64,000 nt of DNA, taken from NCBI GenBank assembly GCA_009760855.2, contig WPIO01000054.1, positions 2,908,501 to 2,972,500 of the forward strand, written 5' to 3'. Shown piece after piece: positions 46,394-57,197 of the stretch. The notes beneath the pieces are model-generated. The model did no database searches, was not told the DNA's origin, and worked only from the letters and a program-made list of their open reading frames with translations. A program made the translations under genes and the position numbers. Position 1 is the stretch's first letter; every line of letters starts with the position of its first letter. Source of the DNA: Cristatella mucedo (taxonomy: Eukaryota; Bryozoa; Phylactolaemata; Cristatellidae).

Positions 46394-46600
46394 TTGGTGA
46401 CAAGCGGTGCGTCAGACTTTGTCAAATACGTCGCGTTTGACGACGGAACGTTAGGCGATGAACCAAATTTCAAAGACAGATTTACGGCGGGCAGCATGGG
46501 CACCGGATGTGTCGTCGCTTGCTCGCAACGTGCACGCTGCCTGAGCGAGTCGGGTCAACGCTCAGCGATTGAAGCCGCAAAGCCACAGAGTCGAACGAAG
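46394..46600 (+). other. Three-copy conserved segment, possible exon
   Basis: Aligned copies lie at 11.94-12.18 and 21.59-21.72 kb. The plus-strand frame here reads 'TSGASDFVKYVAFDDGTLG', 'NFKDRFTAGSMGTGC' and 'VVACSQRARCLSE', open and Cys-containing. The minus-strand frame is open too ('NLSLKFGSSPNVPSSN', 'TKSDAPLVTNH'). A weak phase-1 donor (TCGG|GTCAAC at 46553) favours the plus strand, but I cannot place a matching acceptor. It may be an exon of the mosaic gene between signal peptide and PAN, or a conserved non-coding element. Confidence 0.4.
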
Positions 46601-47339
46601 TCATGGACGCAAAAGCCTACACGGGGCCGCAGATCACAGGAGCACCGCGATCAGCCAATTTTTAATAGGTTCACGCTACAAAATATCCTAAGCAGCAATA
46701 TTTATATAAAATATAAAAAAATAAACTTTGAATCATTCTCTCAGCAATTTTTTGACATTTTTTAACAACACATAATACTCCTGAAATTTGCACTGTAGTC
46801 GAAGCTGATAATTAATATGGACGGCAAGTGCTTAGATTTTATAGCTGCTGGCCCTGTGCGAATTTGGTCAACTTCACAATGCCTCGTGTTTCATAATGAG
46901 GTTCATAATGAGCTACGAGGTGCAACAGACACAAAGTAAATTTCGCAAAGCCACATTAAGTCCTCGCAAGGTGGGATTAATAATTACGTTCGAATGGTCA
47001 AAATAATATATTATTAATTTATAAAGGTCCGTATAGGGAAGCCGAGAATGTCATACAAAGGAATAAATACTCCCTCATCTATGCTGGTCTACAAAACATG
47101 GCTGTCGTTCGCTTGCGGATCTACATCGCTGCAACCCGGAGCAGGCTCTTCCGCACCAGATCCTCCCACAGGCAAACGACGTGACGATTACTCATCGCTG
47201 GCACTGTGGCTTAACCTGGCAAAGCGCATATCGGGTGCCGTCACTTCAGATGAGTTCAATTTACCATTTTCGCTAGCCTAAGTAAGCTCCATTGAAAAAA
47301 TTCTGTCTACGGCAGGCTTGCTGCCTAGTGATATATCAG

Positions 47340-47500
47340 CCAATAGCCGACCGTCGAACGGACTTTCATACGCTACGAATGTAAAATGGCCATCTATGGC
47401 GCGGGTTTCTTTACGTTGCCTCCACCACACAGTCATCGGCTTACGCCTGCTCGAACCACTGCGAAATACGTGCTAGTCGTTCTTGTTAGTAAGGCGGCTC
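47340..47500 (+). other. Possible exon with Cys, paralog at 21.5 kb
   Basis: A frame from a 'tatcag' acceptor-like site at 47339 is open for about 50 codons. A second frame reads 'YVASTTQSSAYACSNHCE' before a stop. The 21.49 kb copy shares 'tggcgcgggttt' and the Cys-containing end. The copy in unit 2 (50.07 kb) has an insertion. I cannot pick the correct frame. Confidence 0.3.
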
Positions 47501-47871
47501 AGATTTAACCGAGTTTTGCAGACAGAAACTGTGAAACAGATGGCGACGCTTTTCAGGTGTCGTCGAGTGTTGCCGACATAGGTTGCTCGTCGGCAAGAGC
47601 TAATGCCGCTTTGAGCTCAGCCTTTGCGTCACAGGCCGTCGGTGCGGAGGCCGCCGCATCAGGTTTATTGCGACGGGACAGGAAGCATTGCAAATAATTT
47701 TTCAATCACCGCTCCCAAACATTGCTTCGTACAATATCGGCAAGCTCATTCTGTCATGGGTAAAATTAACTGCTAACAGCATCGCTGTTGGGCCGCATCA
47801 CCATGGTCACAGCGTCACCGTGGAGCATTATGTAAAAGTAAATTTCCACCACTCTTAACGCATATGTAGGT

Positions 47872-47905
47872 GTGTGTGTGTGCGCGCGCGCGCGTGTGTG
47901 TGTGT
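47872..47905. repeat. (TG)n/(CG)n alternating purine-pyrimidine tract
   Basis: GTGTGTGTGTGCGCGCGCGCGCG followed by TG repeats, a sequence type able to adopt Z-DNA. It is located before the PAN exon. Confidence 0.9.
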
Positions 47906-48091
47906 TTCTCACTTGAAGACCGTGCGGCATAGATTTAGTGCTTGCAGACATCCGGCGCCTCCATCGGCCGTTCCGCCCGGGGCGCCGCCACAGCTCAGCT
48001 CAAGCTCAGCTCTTGGCCAGAGGCTTCGGCTGCTCTGGCAGCGGCTGCAGCGGAATTGCTGCATGCAGGCTGCTATTGTGACGGCTTGTAG

Positions 48092-48355
48092 GAGCACAAA
48101 GCACAAAGATGCGCTTTGACGTCCTCCACGGCGACATTATGAGGATCGCCTGGCTGCGACCGCAGGCCGGCATGCCAGGGCCACTGGCAGCATCGTTAAA
48201 GCGCTGTGCCAGCCGGTGCGTCGCCGCCGATGACACCACCGGACCGCAGTGCACCACCGCCAGCTACTCGCCTTCTACAGACACCTGCGACCTTCTGAAA
48301 GGTGGCGGCGAATCTCAGGCAAGCGGGCGCGATGCCAGCCTTCTCTTCAGAATCG
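48092..48355 (+). CDS. PAN/apple-like domain exon
   Basis: A phase-1 to phase-1 exon of 88 codons between a CTTGTAG acceptor (48091) and an ATCG|GTGAGC donor (48355). The Cys pattern 'LKRCASRCVAADD', 'GPQCTTASYSPSTDTCDLL' is that of a PAN/apple module, where a helix with C-x3-C packs on a sheet carrying C-x5-8-Y/F-x-P-x4-C. The domain is short relative to the usual 70-80 residues plus outer Cys pair, so part may be in a neighbouring exon. GC content is well above the local average, as in a coding exon. A truncated copy with Cys changed to a stop lies at 50.43-50.53 kb. Confidence 0.65.
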
Positions 48356-49063
48356 GTGAGCGGCGTCGTCTAGCGGGCTGTGACTGCCCTCAGCAAAACT
48401 TATCGTCGAGCTTGGTAGCGTGATCGAGCAACAAGTCTTCGGGCTCCAACACCTAAACCTTTATTTTAAGCTACGACGGCCAGGCCCAGTGAACGCACAT
48501 TAGACGGCAGCCGGCGTAGAGCGATCTAGCTCTCCCCTCCCGTTGTACTTCTTCGGCAGCCCTTATATTCCATGCCTGGGTTGTTTTTCGCACTGTTGGG
48601 CCATGGCCCGTTCCGAACCGCCCGACAGCAGGCGGCTGTTTGCGTTAGATTGATGTCCCCACAGATGCCACCAATGAATGGATTTCGACAGGACTGCCAA
48701 GTCATCCGCCGAGTCATCTTCTGCACTTTCACCGGTCGTGAGCTTGAGGGGCTACTTAGGCAGTCTGAGAGCCCTCAAATGGTCTCCGAAGACTGCAAAG
48801 GCATGTTCCCTCGCACGGGAGATCGACCTGAAGTGCTGGGGGATGAGAGCAGACGTTTAAGCGATGACCGGCGAGTGGTTAAATATTGTGGCATGTTCTC
48901 GTTGCGGTTTTAGCCCCCCATGATGCAAATTATTAATACGGCGAATGCTTTTATGCACTATCAAGTGGACGCTTTTAAACGGTAGCGGCCCTTCGCTTGC
49001 CGACGGCCGAACATTTACGTCTGCTTTTACATGCGTTCTGACAGCGACTTTTGACTGTTTCAG

Positions 49064-49115
49064 TACCCGCACCTTCCAATCGCCTCTCCGACGACACCTC
49101 TGGCCGCGTCCTTTA
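49064..49115 (+). other. Possible linker exon start, copy 1
   Basis: A good polypyrimidine-CAG acceptor ends at 49063. Phase 1 gives 'VPAPSNRLSDDTSGRVL' and then a stop, so this copy is probably not used. The equivalent in unit 2 at 50807 stays open for 44 codons. Confidence 0.35.
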
Positions 49116-49316
49116 GCCGCTGCACGCACTCGGCTTCAGCCTTCGGTAGAGCTAAACAAAACAAATAGATTTGGAATCAGTTTTCTCAGTATTTTTTTTA
49201 CTTTTATCTTTAAAGAATGATCCTGAAATTTTTACGGTAATCGTAAATACCAATAAAATAAACGGCTAGTAGTAATGTTTCGCAGCTGCACGCTGTGTGC
49301 GAATTCGGTCAGCTTC

Positions 49317-49507
49317 ACGTGATGAGCCGTTATGGCACACTACGTAAGGCGGTTGGTTCCACGACCTCGGACCCGAGGTCATGGGTTCGATTCCTGCAGT
49401 AGGCGATTTTCTTTTGCCACTGCAAGCGGTAGTGATAGCCGCAAAATCTCCTCTGTCACTATACAAAAAGAGGCTGTCTAATCAGCTAGGATTTATTATT
49501 ACTCACA
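49317..49507 (+). mobile_element. tRNA-derived SINE, with empty site in unit 1
   Basis: The head has an A-box-like 'tggcacactacgtaaggcg' and a consensus B box 'ggttcgattcc' (49385-49395), so RNA polymerase III could start inside it. The body has 'gtgatagccgcaaaatctc' and the end 'atacaaaaagaggctgtct', then 'aatcagctagg' and ATTATT. The matching site in unit 1 (46877) runs straight through, proving a discrete insertion after the unit duplicated. The copy at 40.1 kb (-) matches along its whole length. Confidence 0.88.
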
Positions 49508-50429
49508 ATGTTCCGAGTTTCATAATGCCATGAGGCGAAACTGACACAGAGGAAGTTTCGCAATGCCGCATTAAGTCCTCGCTAGGTGGGCTTAATAATA
49601 ACGTTCGAATGGTCAAAATAATATATTAATAATTTATCAAGGTCCGTATAGGGAAGCCGAGAAGGTCATACAAAGTAATAAATATGCTTGCATCTATGCT
49701 GGTCTACAAAACATAGCTGTCGTTCGCTGCGGATCTACGTCGCTGCAGCTCAGAGAAGGCTCTTCCACCCCTGCTCCCCCTACTGCAGAACTGCGAGACG
49801 ATTACTCATCGCTGGGGCTGCAGCTGAATCTGGCAAAGCGCATATCACGTGCCGTCACTTACACCAAGTTCAATTTACCTTTTTTAATAGCCTAAATAAG
49901 CTCCATCGAAAAACTCCTGCCTGTGGCAGGCTTGCTGAATAGTGAAACGGCAGAGAATAGCTAGCATTCGAACGTAACTTTATTCACTACGAATACGGAA
50001 TAGCTACCACAATACGGACGATATGATATTATAATATATATCCGTATTATACCAGATTATGGAAATTATATGGCGTGTTCAAATTACTTTAGTATAATAG
50101 GGTGTTTCTTGTCGTTGCTGCAGCACAGTCAGTTGCACACCGCCTACTTCCACAGCCGCAAATAACACTAATTCCATATGGAATTGCTAGGATGGTTTCT
50201 TTTTGCTGCCAAAGCGCTCAGCAGCTTAGAGCACAGCTAGGTCAATCGCTGTTAAATACGCACCAGTCATTTTCTTAGTACGACGGCTCAGATTTTAAGA
50301 AGTTTTACGGACGATTCCTGTGTTGCCAAGTGTCGCCGGCGGTTAAAGTGTCGGCGGCGCAGGTAGTGCTTTGGCAAGAACTAACGCTGCTTCGAGCGCA
50401 GCGTTTGAGGCCCAAGCCTTCGGTGAGTT

Positions 50430-50533
50430 GGCCGCCGTATCCTACCCGCCGAACACAGACGCCTGAGAACTCGTGACAGACGCCCGCGAATCGCAGGCGA
50501 GCCGGCGCGACGCACGCCTTCTCAGCAGAATCG
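50430..50533 (+). pseudogene. Truncated PAN exon, Cys changed to stop
   Basis: The reading 'AVSYPPNTDA*ELV' then 'ESQASRRDARLLSRIG' matches 'TASYSPSTDTCDLL' and 'ESQASGRDASLLFRIG' of the intact exon. The TGC of the conserved Cys is TGA (50464-50466). The donor ATCG|GTGAGC is still intact at 50533. The front half of the exon is deleted. Confidence 0.8.
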
Positions 50534-50806
50534 GTGAGCGGCGCCATCAGGCAGGCTAGTGACCAGAAGTTCTAGGGGGCAGGCACTAAAGTTCGCTTTA
50601 TCACTGGCGAGTTTTCCTTTTAATCTTACTCGGTAGGTCATCGTTGCGTTTTCTGCTCCTGCGATTTAAAGCTAGTGATAACGGCGAATGTGTTCGTGCG
50701 CGTCCCAGCGGATGCGTTGAAATGGTGGCGGCCCTTCGCTCTTCGACGAACAAACATTTACATCTGCTTTTAGATCCGTTCTGCCGGAAATATTAGACCA
50801 CTCAAG

Positions 50807-50940
50807 TACCCGCACCTCCCAATCACGTCTCCGGCGATGCCAATGGCCACGCTCTCACGCCATCACATGCACTCCGATCCAGCCTTCGGTGGGTCGGTGA
50901 AGCTGAAGGCCGTTACAAACTACTCCCGAAATTACTTCCG
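50807..50940 (+). other. Possible linker exon, copy 2
   Basis: After CTCAAG (50806) the phase-1 frame 'VPAPPNHVSGDANGHALTPS' runs open for about 44 codons to a TAA. It is Pro/Ser/Gly/Asn-rich, suiting a linker before the mucin. A possible GT donor is at 50888. Weak evidence. Confidence 0.35.
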
Positions 50941-51506
50941 TAAACTACTTTCGCAGCAATATGCAAATAAAATCTACGAAAATAACACTATAGAAAAATT
51001 AAAAGTGGCCGGTAAATACATACCCGATTATCATTTTCTACCTCCATTATTAAAGCGATTTTACCAAGATCACCCTGAACGTGGAAAGAAAAAGTAAGAA
51101 GCCGGGATTAGAGAAATGAGACCGTTTGAAACTCCTATTATAAGCAAGACTACAGCAGACAACAAAAACGGGAGCAAAACTCGCCGTGCAACCACGGCTT
51201 TATGGACTGCTTGCTGAGCAGGAGGTATGGTGAGTGGATTTATTTCAACATGTCGGCCTATGCAAATTGTACAATTTGCGTGCTCATTGTAAAGAACTAC
51301 CTAAATATTGGAAGCCGCTTTTGTCTCCGATATCTTCCTGGGCTATAACTGCCGGAAGGGACCGCATCTGGTCCGGTACATTCGCTAATCAGCCGCCCAG
51401 TTTATCTTTTTCAATGCTAGTAGGCTGCCGGAGACACAGTGCGTTTAAGCAATGCGTTGGTCGTAAAGTTTCTGGACGCTTCGACCCCATTAACTATCGT
51501 TCACAG

Positions 51507-52541
51507 GCACCAATATGCAGCAGAAGCTGCCGCAGTCGTCTTTGCCAAAACTGTCACTACATATTGTGGCGACTACATCAGCCGAGCTGACCACGACACC
51601 GGTGCAGCCTCAGTGGACAACCACACTCGTGCCGGGTCCTAGTTTCGATGCTACGACCTCGGACTTCCAGAAACTGACCGAGTCGACTGCGACGCCTGAC
51701 AGTACCACACTCGCTGGATTAACTCCTACAGCATACTTAGTGAGTCTGAGCGAGCCACCGACAGCCGGACAGTCAGCGAGTTCTGCCAAAGCTCATTCAG
51801 CATCAGATAGCTCTTTATCGTCAACTGCAATAGGTCCACAGGAATATTCGATTTTTTAGACGCTGCAGACATCGTCTCCGTCAGCAGAACCATCTGCACC
51901 TCAGACTTCGATCCTCAATACGGAAGCAGCGTCCGATGGCAGCTCAGCCGCTACGACGTCGGCCGGATCACTGTCGGCTGTGCAGGCCGCGACTCAGCCG
52001 ACGTTGACTCAGTCGACAACAATTCAGCCGACAATGACTCAGCCGACATCGACTCAGCCGATGACGACTCAGCCGACAACATCTCAGCGTGCAACGAGTC
52101 AGACTAATCCGACTCAATTTACAACGAGTCAGCCGACAACGACTGAGGTGAGAACGACTCAGCCGGCAACGACTCAGCCGGCCACGACTCAGTCGACAAC
52201 AATTCAGCCGACAACGACTCAGCCGACAGCGACTCAGACGATAACAACTCAGCCGACCACAACTCAGCCGACGACTCAGCTGACAACGACTAAGGCAACA
52301 ACGACTCAGCCGACCACGACTCAGCCGACAACGAATAACGAGACAACGACTAAGGTGACAACGACTCAGCCGGCCACGACTCAGCCGGCTACGACTCAAC
52401 CAACTACGACTCCGCCAACAACGACTCAGCCAGCCACGACTCAGCCGACCATGACTCAGCCGACAACGAGTCTGCCGACAACGACTAAGGCGACCACGTC
52501 TACAAAGACCATGACAGCTACAACCAGTGGTAGTAATGAAG
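51507..52541 (+). CDS. Mucin-like Thr/Ser/Pro-rich exon, one internal stop
   Basis: A single 1035 bp exon between TTCACAG (51506) and GAAG|GTAATT (52541), phase 1 at both ends. The first third is Ser/Thr-rich without tidy repeats. From about 51980 it becomes a 15 bp tandem repeat coding Thr-Thr-Thr-Gln-Pro, with interruptions such as TKATTT and TTSLP. Such stretches are heavily O-glycosylated and act as extended stalks. A lone TAG at 51857-51859 breaks an otherwise continuous frame of 345 codons; both sides share frame and composition. The minus-strand Arg/Ser frame opposite is a shadow of the repeat. Confidence 0.75.
51980..52510 (+). repeat. 15 bp coding minisatellite (TTTQP)
   Basis: About 35 units of the type ACAACGACTCAGCCG, mostly kept in frame, with occasional unit length changes in multiples of three. 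This favours selection on the reading frame. Confidence 0.9.
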
Positions 52542-52544
52542 GTA

Positions 52545-53665
52545 ATTTACGAAAGCACCTGCCATACCTTCAGCGGCGGAAATGTATTCCAGAAGTGAAA
52601 GTCCCATCCTGCAAGCTGAAATGCCGATGTCGGTAACCTAAACGCTGGCATCTCTTAGTTTAAAAAACAAAAACCGTGTTCGAGGCTTCCGGCCCCGCAT
52701 GGTTGAGTACCGGCTGTGGAAATGATGACCCGTCCTGCTTTACCTTAATGCCTATCTTAATTATATCTTAGCTTAATTGCTTATTTATCGCTACCAGTCA
52801 AAAGACAATCACTCTGTTTGCAGTAGCCTGGCAGCTAATCATCTTAAGGTGGATCAAACGCCTTTGAAAAATCTTGAGCATTAAGAGGAATGCAACTTGT
52901 GAGAGAACTTGTATTATGTTCTCAATCGTATGTGTACTTGTGGTATGAGTTCATTTTTCTGGGAGATGTTCTACTCTTGGTTTGGCATAATTACTAAATG
53001 AAGTCTTTTGAAGGTTATTAGGACCCCATTCATGTTTATCTAGTTTCTCCCATTAAAGTACCGATGAGTGAGAGCCAACACTGCAGCATTTGTGGAGCAC
53101 CTGGATAAAGAAGAAGTTCTCTTAGGACTCTATAAATTTTGTATTGGTTTTGCTTACAATTCACATGAGGCTAGTAGAGCTCTTTTTGTCTTTATCCCCA
53201 TCATCTTTCTCAGTAAACGTATGTTTTTATTTTTAGGTAAGAAAATAGCCTAAGGTGAATTTAATATTTTCGTAGTAACGTGCATTTCGTCTATATGTGA
53301 CAACCTTCGTTATTATTGATGGCTACGTCAGAAATGGCGGACGTTGAGGCATGAGTTTCTAGTTCAGGCACAATGTGAAATTGGGCAGCATTTGATCGCA
53401 CCTGAAATTGTAACACTTTTTTGCTGCAGGCATTGGAACACCAGGGATGGTATCCTTAAGTAAGTACTGAGCTGAAGTTGGTGACGTTAGTTTTTACAAA
53501 ACTGAGTTGAATGATACGCTTCTCGCTGAGAACAACAGGCAAGCTTGAATCCATCGACGTTACTTTATGAATGCTTTTCCGTGACGAGTTAGTACGCTCT
53601 TCTTGACTACTCACGTTACTAGTAAAGTCAAACGTTGGCGCCCAACCATTACATGTTTCTCCGTA
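52545..53665 (+). other. Intron between mucin and F5/8C exons
   Basis: AT-richer DNA without repeats I recognise. It starts at a GTAATT donor and ends in a CCGTACAG acceptor. Short frames at 53068-53253 and 53456-53695 have no support. Confidence 0.5.
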
Positions 53666-53668
53666 CAG

Positions 53669-53863
53669 ACAAGACAGCTTACCAGTCAATGACATCTAAG
53701 GACGATCCCCCATGGTGCTGCCAACCGGCTTATGCATTCGACGGCGATACAGCCACCTATGCTTTCATGGATAACGCTCCTCCCAACCCGTGGATTTACG
53801 TCGACTTAAGTGGGCAGCACAACGTCACGAAGGTCACCGTGACAGCCCAATGCAATAGCAACG
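53669..53863 (+). CDS. F5/8C (discoidin/fucolectin-like) N-half exon
   Basis: A 195 bp exon, phase 1 at both ends, after CCGTACAG. It reads 'DKTAYQSMTSKDD', 'CCQPAYAFDGDTATYAFMD', 'NPWIYVDLSGQHNVTKVTV' and 'TAQCNSNG'. These are hallmark parts of an F5/8C domain: the AYQSS opening, the A-x-D-G-D/N segment, and W-[IV]-x-V-D-L followed by a V-x-x-V-x-V strand. Splicing AACG| to |GTATTCC at 57198 restores a Gly codon and continues straight into 'IPHDYDLRIGSS'. The decayed paralog is at 15.4 kb. Confidence 0.82.
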
Positions 53864-55189
53864 GTTGGTGATCGCCATGCACGAGCTCTCACCAGTGCGG
53901 CTGCTTGCTGAGCTCAAGATTAAGGAATCGAGCAACTCAGGCCGTGGAAGGGTCTTCCATTGATACGGGGTGGGACGTCAGTGAGACGGAAGGGCGAGGA
54001 GCCTTCACCACTGGCTAACCGTGTCAGCTTCTCGCACCTGGATGATACCAGTAGGCTGGGGAGAGAGAGCTTTAATCTGTCACTCGTTTCAGGTAGTTTT
54101 GTATTTCACCTCAAGCTACAAGCCGGTCGTTGTCGTGCCGACGGTTGAGCTGCAATTATTCCGAGCTCTCCTAATCTCAGCCCACGTTCTTTGATCCATC
54201 GGAAAATATTGCTGTGCTTAAACGTTTAAATGAAAATACGAGTTTGAGCAAAATGCAGGAAATATGGCTGAATGCGGACTCAATTCCCACCGATTTACCT
54301 TAGCATTGTGATCTTCAATCAGGGCATCGAAGTATCGAGACATGCTGGCTTGGCCTGACTACCCAGATGCCTTAGCAATTAGGACAAAGTCGCTTTACTA
54401 CTGAATGAAAGATTAGTGTCATTTCACGCTCTAAACTGAGCATTCTGTATTTTGGATTTAAGCACGGCAGTGGTTTTCCCTGATTAAAGATAAATCTCAA
54501 AGGCCATTACCACTGGGGCAAGTGTCGACTTGCACTCTTGATGGTAATAGTCACTCCGAAAGACCAGGTTTCTAGCACTAAGCAAGAATTACAGCCACAC
54601 GTTAGAATATCTCGCAACTTAATCCATTTTTAAGATGTGAGAAAAGAAACCCGTGGTTGTAGCCACAAGAACATCTGTACTACACTACCGACCTGGTATG
54701 GCTAGAAATCCAGCAGGTGACCCAGATTACTCTCGGCAAGAAGCGTCTGGAGGGATTCTTTCAGACGGAAGCTATAGAAAGATTCGTAATAAAATTCCAG
54801 GAGAAAGTTAGACCTTCCATACTTCGCTGCTAGTAAGGGGTAGCCCTGCCGTAATCTTTCGAAATCTTAGCCATCACAATGTCGTCTAAGGCTGGATGGA
54901 GAATCCGCTGGATGCAGAATCCTTCTCCTTTTGAGCTCAGAGGGCTGGGAACATCGGCGAGCAATCCAAAAGAGAGCCGTCGGGTGAGGTCACCTCTTTT
55001 CTGAGTAAAATCCACAGGAGAAATAAGAACTTGTGCTCTCGATTCACCAGGGTCACTCCACTTTTAGTGCTCGTTGGGATTCACTCACAAATGCAAAATT
55101 CTAATAGTATCCTCCACTAAAAGCCGTGAAAGAGGTGAGACAAGTCCATAACTGCGAAGCTTGCCTCATTGAGTCTCCCTTCCAGAAAA

Positions 55190-56072
55190 TTAATGATAAT
55201 AAAAAAGCAATAATAATATTACCCTTGATAAAGCGCCCTCACAGAACTCAATCTGTTTCTAATTGCTTTACATTTGCTACTAAGGAAACAAGATCTAGTG
55301 GTTAGTAGTATCATGTTTGATAAACAACACGGATAATATAATTAAGCGTGACATACACAGGGCCAGCAGGAAAGTATGGTAAGTGGCAGTAAGCATAGTG
55401 TCGACAAGCACAAGCACAAAAGTATGAATTGCAAGGTCCATAGAAGTCTAAATGCTATCATATTGTGTTGCGTTTTCAATTTTCTTTTGAATGCGATCAA
55501 ATCACGGAATATTGTGACGGAAGTCTCAAGGGATTTCCAGGCTTTGGAAGTGTACTAACTAAAGACACGGTTTCTAAAGGACTTGAGGCTTTGAGGAGGT
55601 GCTAGTAAGCGGTTTGATTCCAAAAAGCTACGATGCTTATCCTGATGGTGGAGTAGACCTGATAGTTGTAATAGAGCCAAAGAGTGAAGGGCCCTACAAA
55701 TGAGCAATTAAACCTTAAAGGCGATGCATTGCTTAGCTGGTAGCCAGTGCATATCGGCAAGAATTGGTGTGAAATCGCAACTAGGATGCTTACTACAGAC
55801 ACACCTAGCTGCAGAGTTTTGCATTGACTGCAATCAAATGATGATAGACCAGCAAGCAGTAACTTGCAGAAGTCATGACGAGATGTCACACTTGCATGAA
55901 CTAACTTAGGTGTGGTCTCCCTGTCTAAGCAAGCCCAAATCTTAGCAATGCTATTTAGATGAAATTAATTATACTTGATTGTGGAGCTCATGTCGTCATC
56001 TAGCGAAAGATCAAAGTGGAACATGACACCTACATTTCGTGCAGAAGCAACAGTAGATACGCTTGCACTTAT
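55190..56072 (-). mobile_element. LINE family A, 3' portion
   Basis: On the minus strand: ATT-type tail near 55195-55225, stem-loop (55235-55280, arm partly lost), UTR, and C-terminal coding (55602-55889, frame-broken) up to the region around 'aatctagg..tcat' at about 56035. It is older than the copies at 8.6 and 61.2 kb, judging by the number of differences. It abuts a family B fragment. Confidence 0.75.
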
Positions 56073-56512
56073 TGAAAATAACACTGCTGCATCAGTTTCA
56101 GCCTGTTCGCGCCCTCAGGTCTTGTGTGGACAATACATTTGCTGTCCCATTCCTCCGCTTCAAGGCCGTTGGCAACAGAAGCTTTTGCTCTGCAGGTCCT
56201 AGGCTGTGGAACTCGCTTCCAAAGTTCTTATGCAACGACAAATACTCTCGTACTGCCGACATTGGCACATCCTTTTCAGCTGTCCCAAACTGCTACTTCT
56301 ATACTACTCACTACCTGGGCTGGTCTCGTGGCTCTGCCTTACTTCCCACTTTTTCTTTGTTGTGTGAGACGATGTCGGTTGGCTACCGAATGCGTACCTA
56401 AAGCCACTTAGGCTGTGAGTGAGCTATACAAAGCTCTCCTGCGTAACACCCAAGTGGTCTTTGTGACTTTATGGAGTTGCAGACGGAGATACATTACATT
56501 ACATTACCTGAG
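56073..56512 (+). mobile_element. LINE family B, 3' fragment with tail (copy B5)
   Basis: Plus-strand. Starts inside the C-terminal domain ('LHQFQPVRALRSCVDNTFAV', 'RLWNSLPKFLCNDKYS'), continues into the 3' UTR and ends in 'gagatacattacattac', the ACATT tail. Matches 39.2-39.64 kb closely. The coding part (56063-56401) is open but only 112 residues. Confidence 0.88.
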
Positions 56513-57197
56513 GCTTCCCATCCGTCTACTGTAATGCTTACAGCTACCATCCAAGAGCAACATCTGACGAGGCCATCACCAAGCAGTCGTCGTGCACCGA
56601 CCTCTCTAAGCATGATGGCCGTTGAACCCGAAACCAGCTAAGCCTAGAATAGTGACAGAAACTATTCTTCTCCCATCTCCTGCTTTGAGCAGTGGCATTT
56701 GCTGATTTTAGGGAAAAGTTGTAATCGTGGATACAGTAACAGCAAAGTAATGAGAGAGAAGCAACACAATAAATTCCCTACTGAGTTTTAGAGCTCGGCT
56801 GAAAAGATACTAGATCTATGTTTTAGTTCTGTGCTCAAGGCTTCAGGTCGAAGTCTGAGCGTGATTTCACTCTGTCACCTAAGAAAATTTCGGAGGGTTC
56901 ATTGTGCTGCTCGGTCCGTATTCATTTAACTCTGTGTGCGAATGTGCAATGCCTCCTCACAACGCTCGAGCGATTGTGCTCAACCACTCATAGGGGACCT
57001 TACGAAGTCACGCCCCACTGGGTCCACCCGGCTCGCGTCCCAAAGTCAGATACTAAGCTCACTGACGATTTGAGGCACAGCATGAAGCACGAGTTCAGGC
57101 GAAGGGCACGCCGGGAGCTCAAGCAGCCGCAACCCTTCGTACTATTCGCCGAGCCCAACCCACAAACCACTGGTGGATAACAGCTATTTCCGTTCAG

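Larger units (their letters stand above)
46840..49260 (+). repeat. Duplicated unit around the PAN exon, copy 1
   Basis: Aligned in order with 49.26-51.0 kb: 46870-47300 with 49510-49935 (offset about 2615 bp), 47395-47600 with 50067-50350, PAN exon end with 50430-50540, and 48930-49150 with 50675-50880. The falling offset shows deletions in copy 2. This copy keeps the whole PAN exon. Confidence 0.85.
49260..51000 (+). repeat. Duplicated unit around the PAN exon, copy 2
   Basis: Second copy, shortened. A deletion of about 590 bp joins the counterpart of 47660 to the middle of the PAN exon, and a SINE has been added at about 49317-49507. Confidence 0.8.
53870..57190 (+). other. Last intron of the mosaic gene
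   Basis: 3.3 kb between the two F5/8C exons. Its first 1.2 kb resembles the 17.5-19.3 kb intron of the decayed copy. It holds a LINE A copy (-) and a LINE B copy (+). A plus-strand frame at 56902-57180 is open just before the last exon but has no recognisable domain. Confidence 0.55.

Noticed and set aside
48006-48257. Minus-strand frame opposite the PAN exon
   Set aside because: The plus strand has an acceptor, donor, phase-1 ends and a Cys pattern. The minus frame has none of these.
49330-49400. Possible tRNA gene because of a consensus B box
   Set aside because: The cloverleaf is not complete, a longer non-tRNA body follows and a matching copy is at 40.1 kb, so it is a SINE head rather than a functional tRNA.
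51968-52399. Minus-strand frame of Arg-Leu-Ser-Arg-Cys repeats
   Set aside because: It is the antisense shadow of the TTTQP coding minisatellite. The plus strand has splice sites, phase and composition in its favour.
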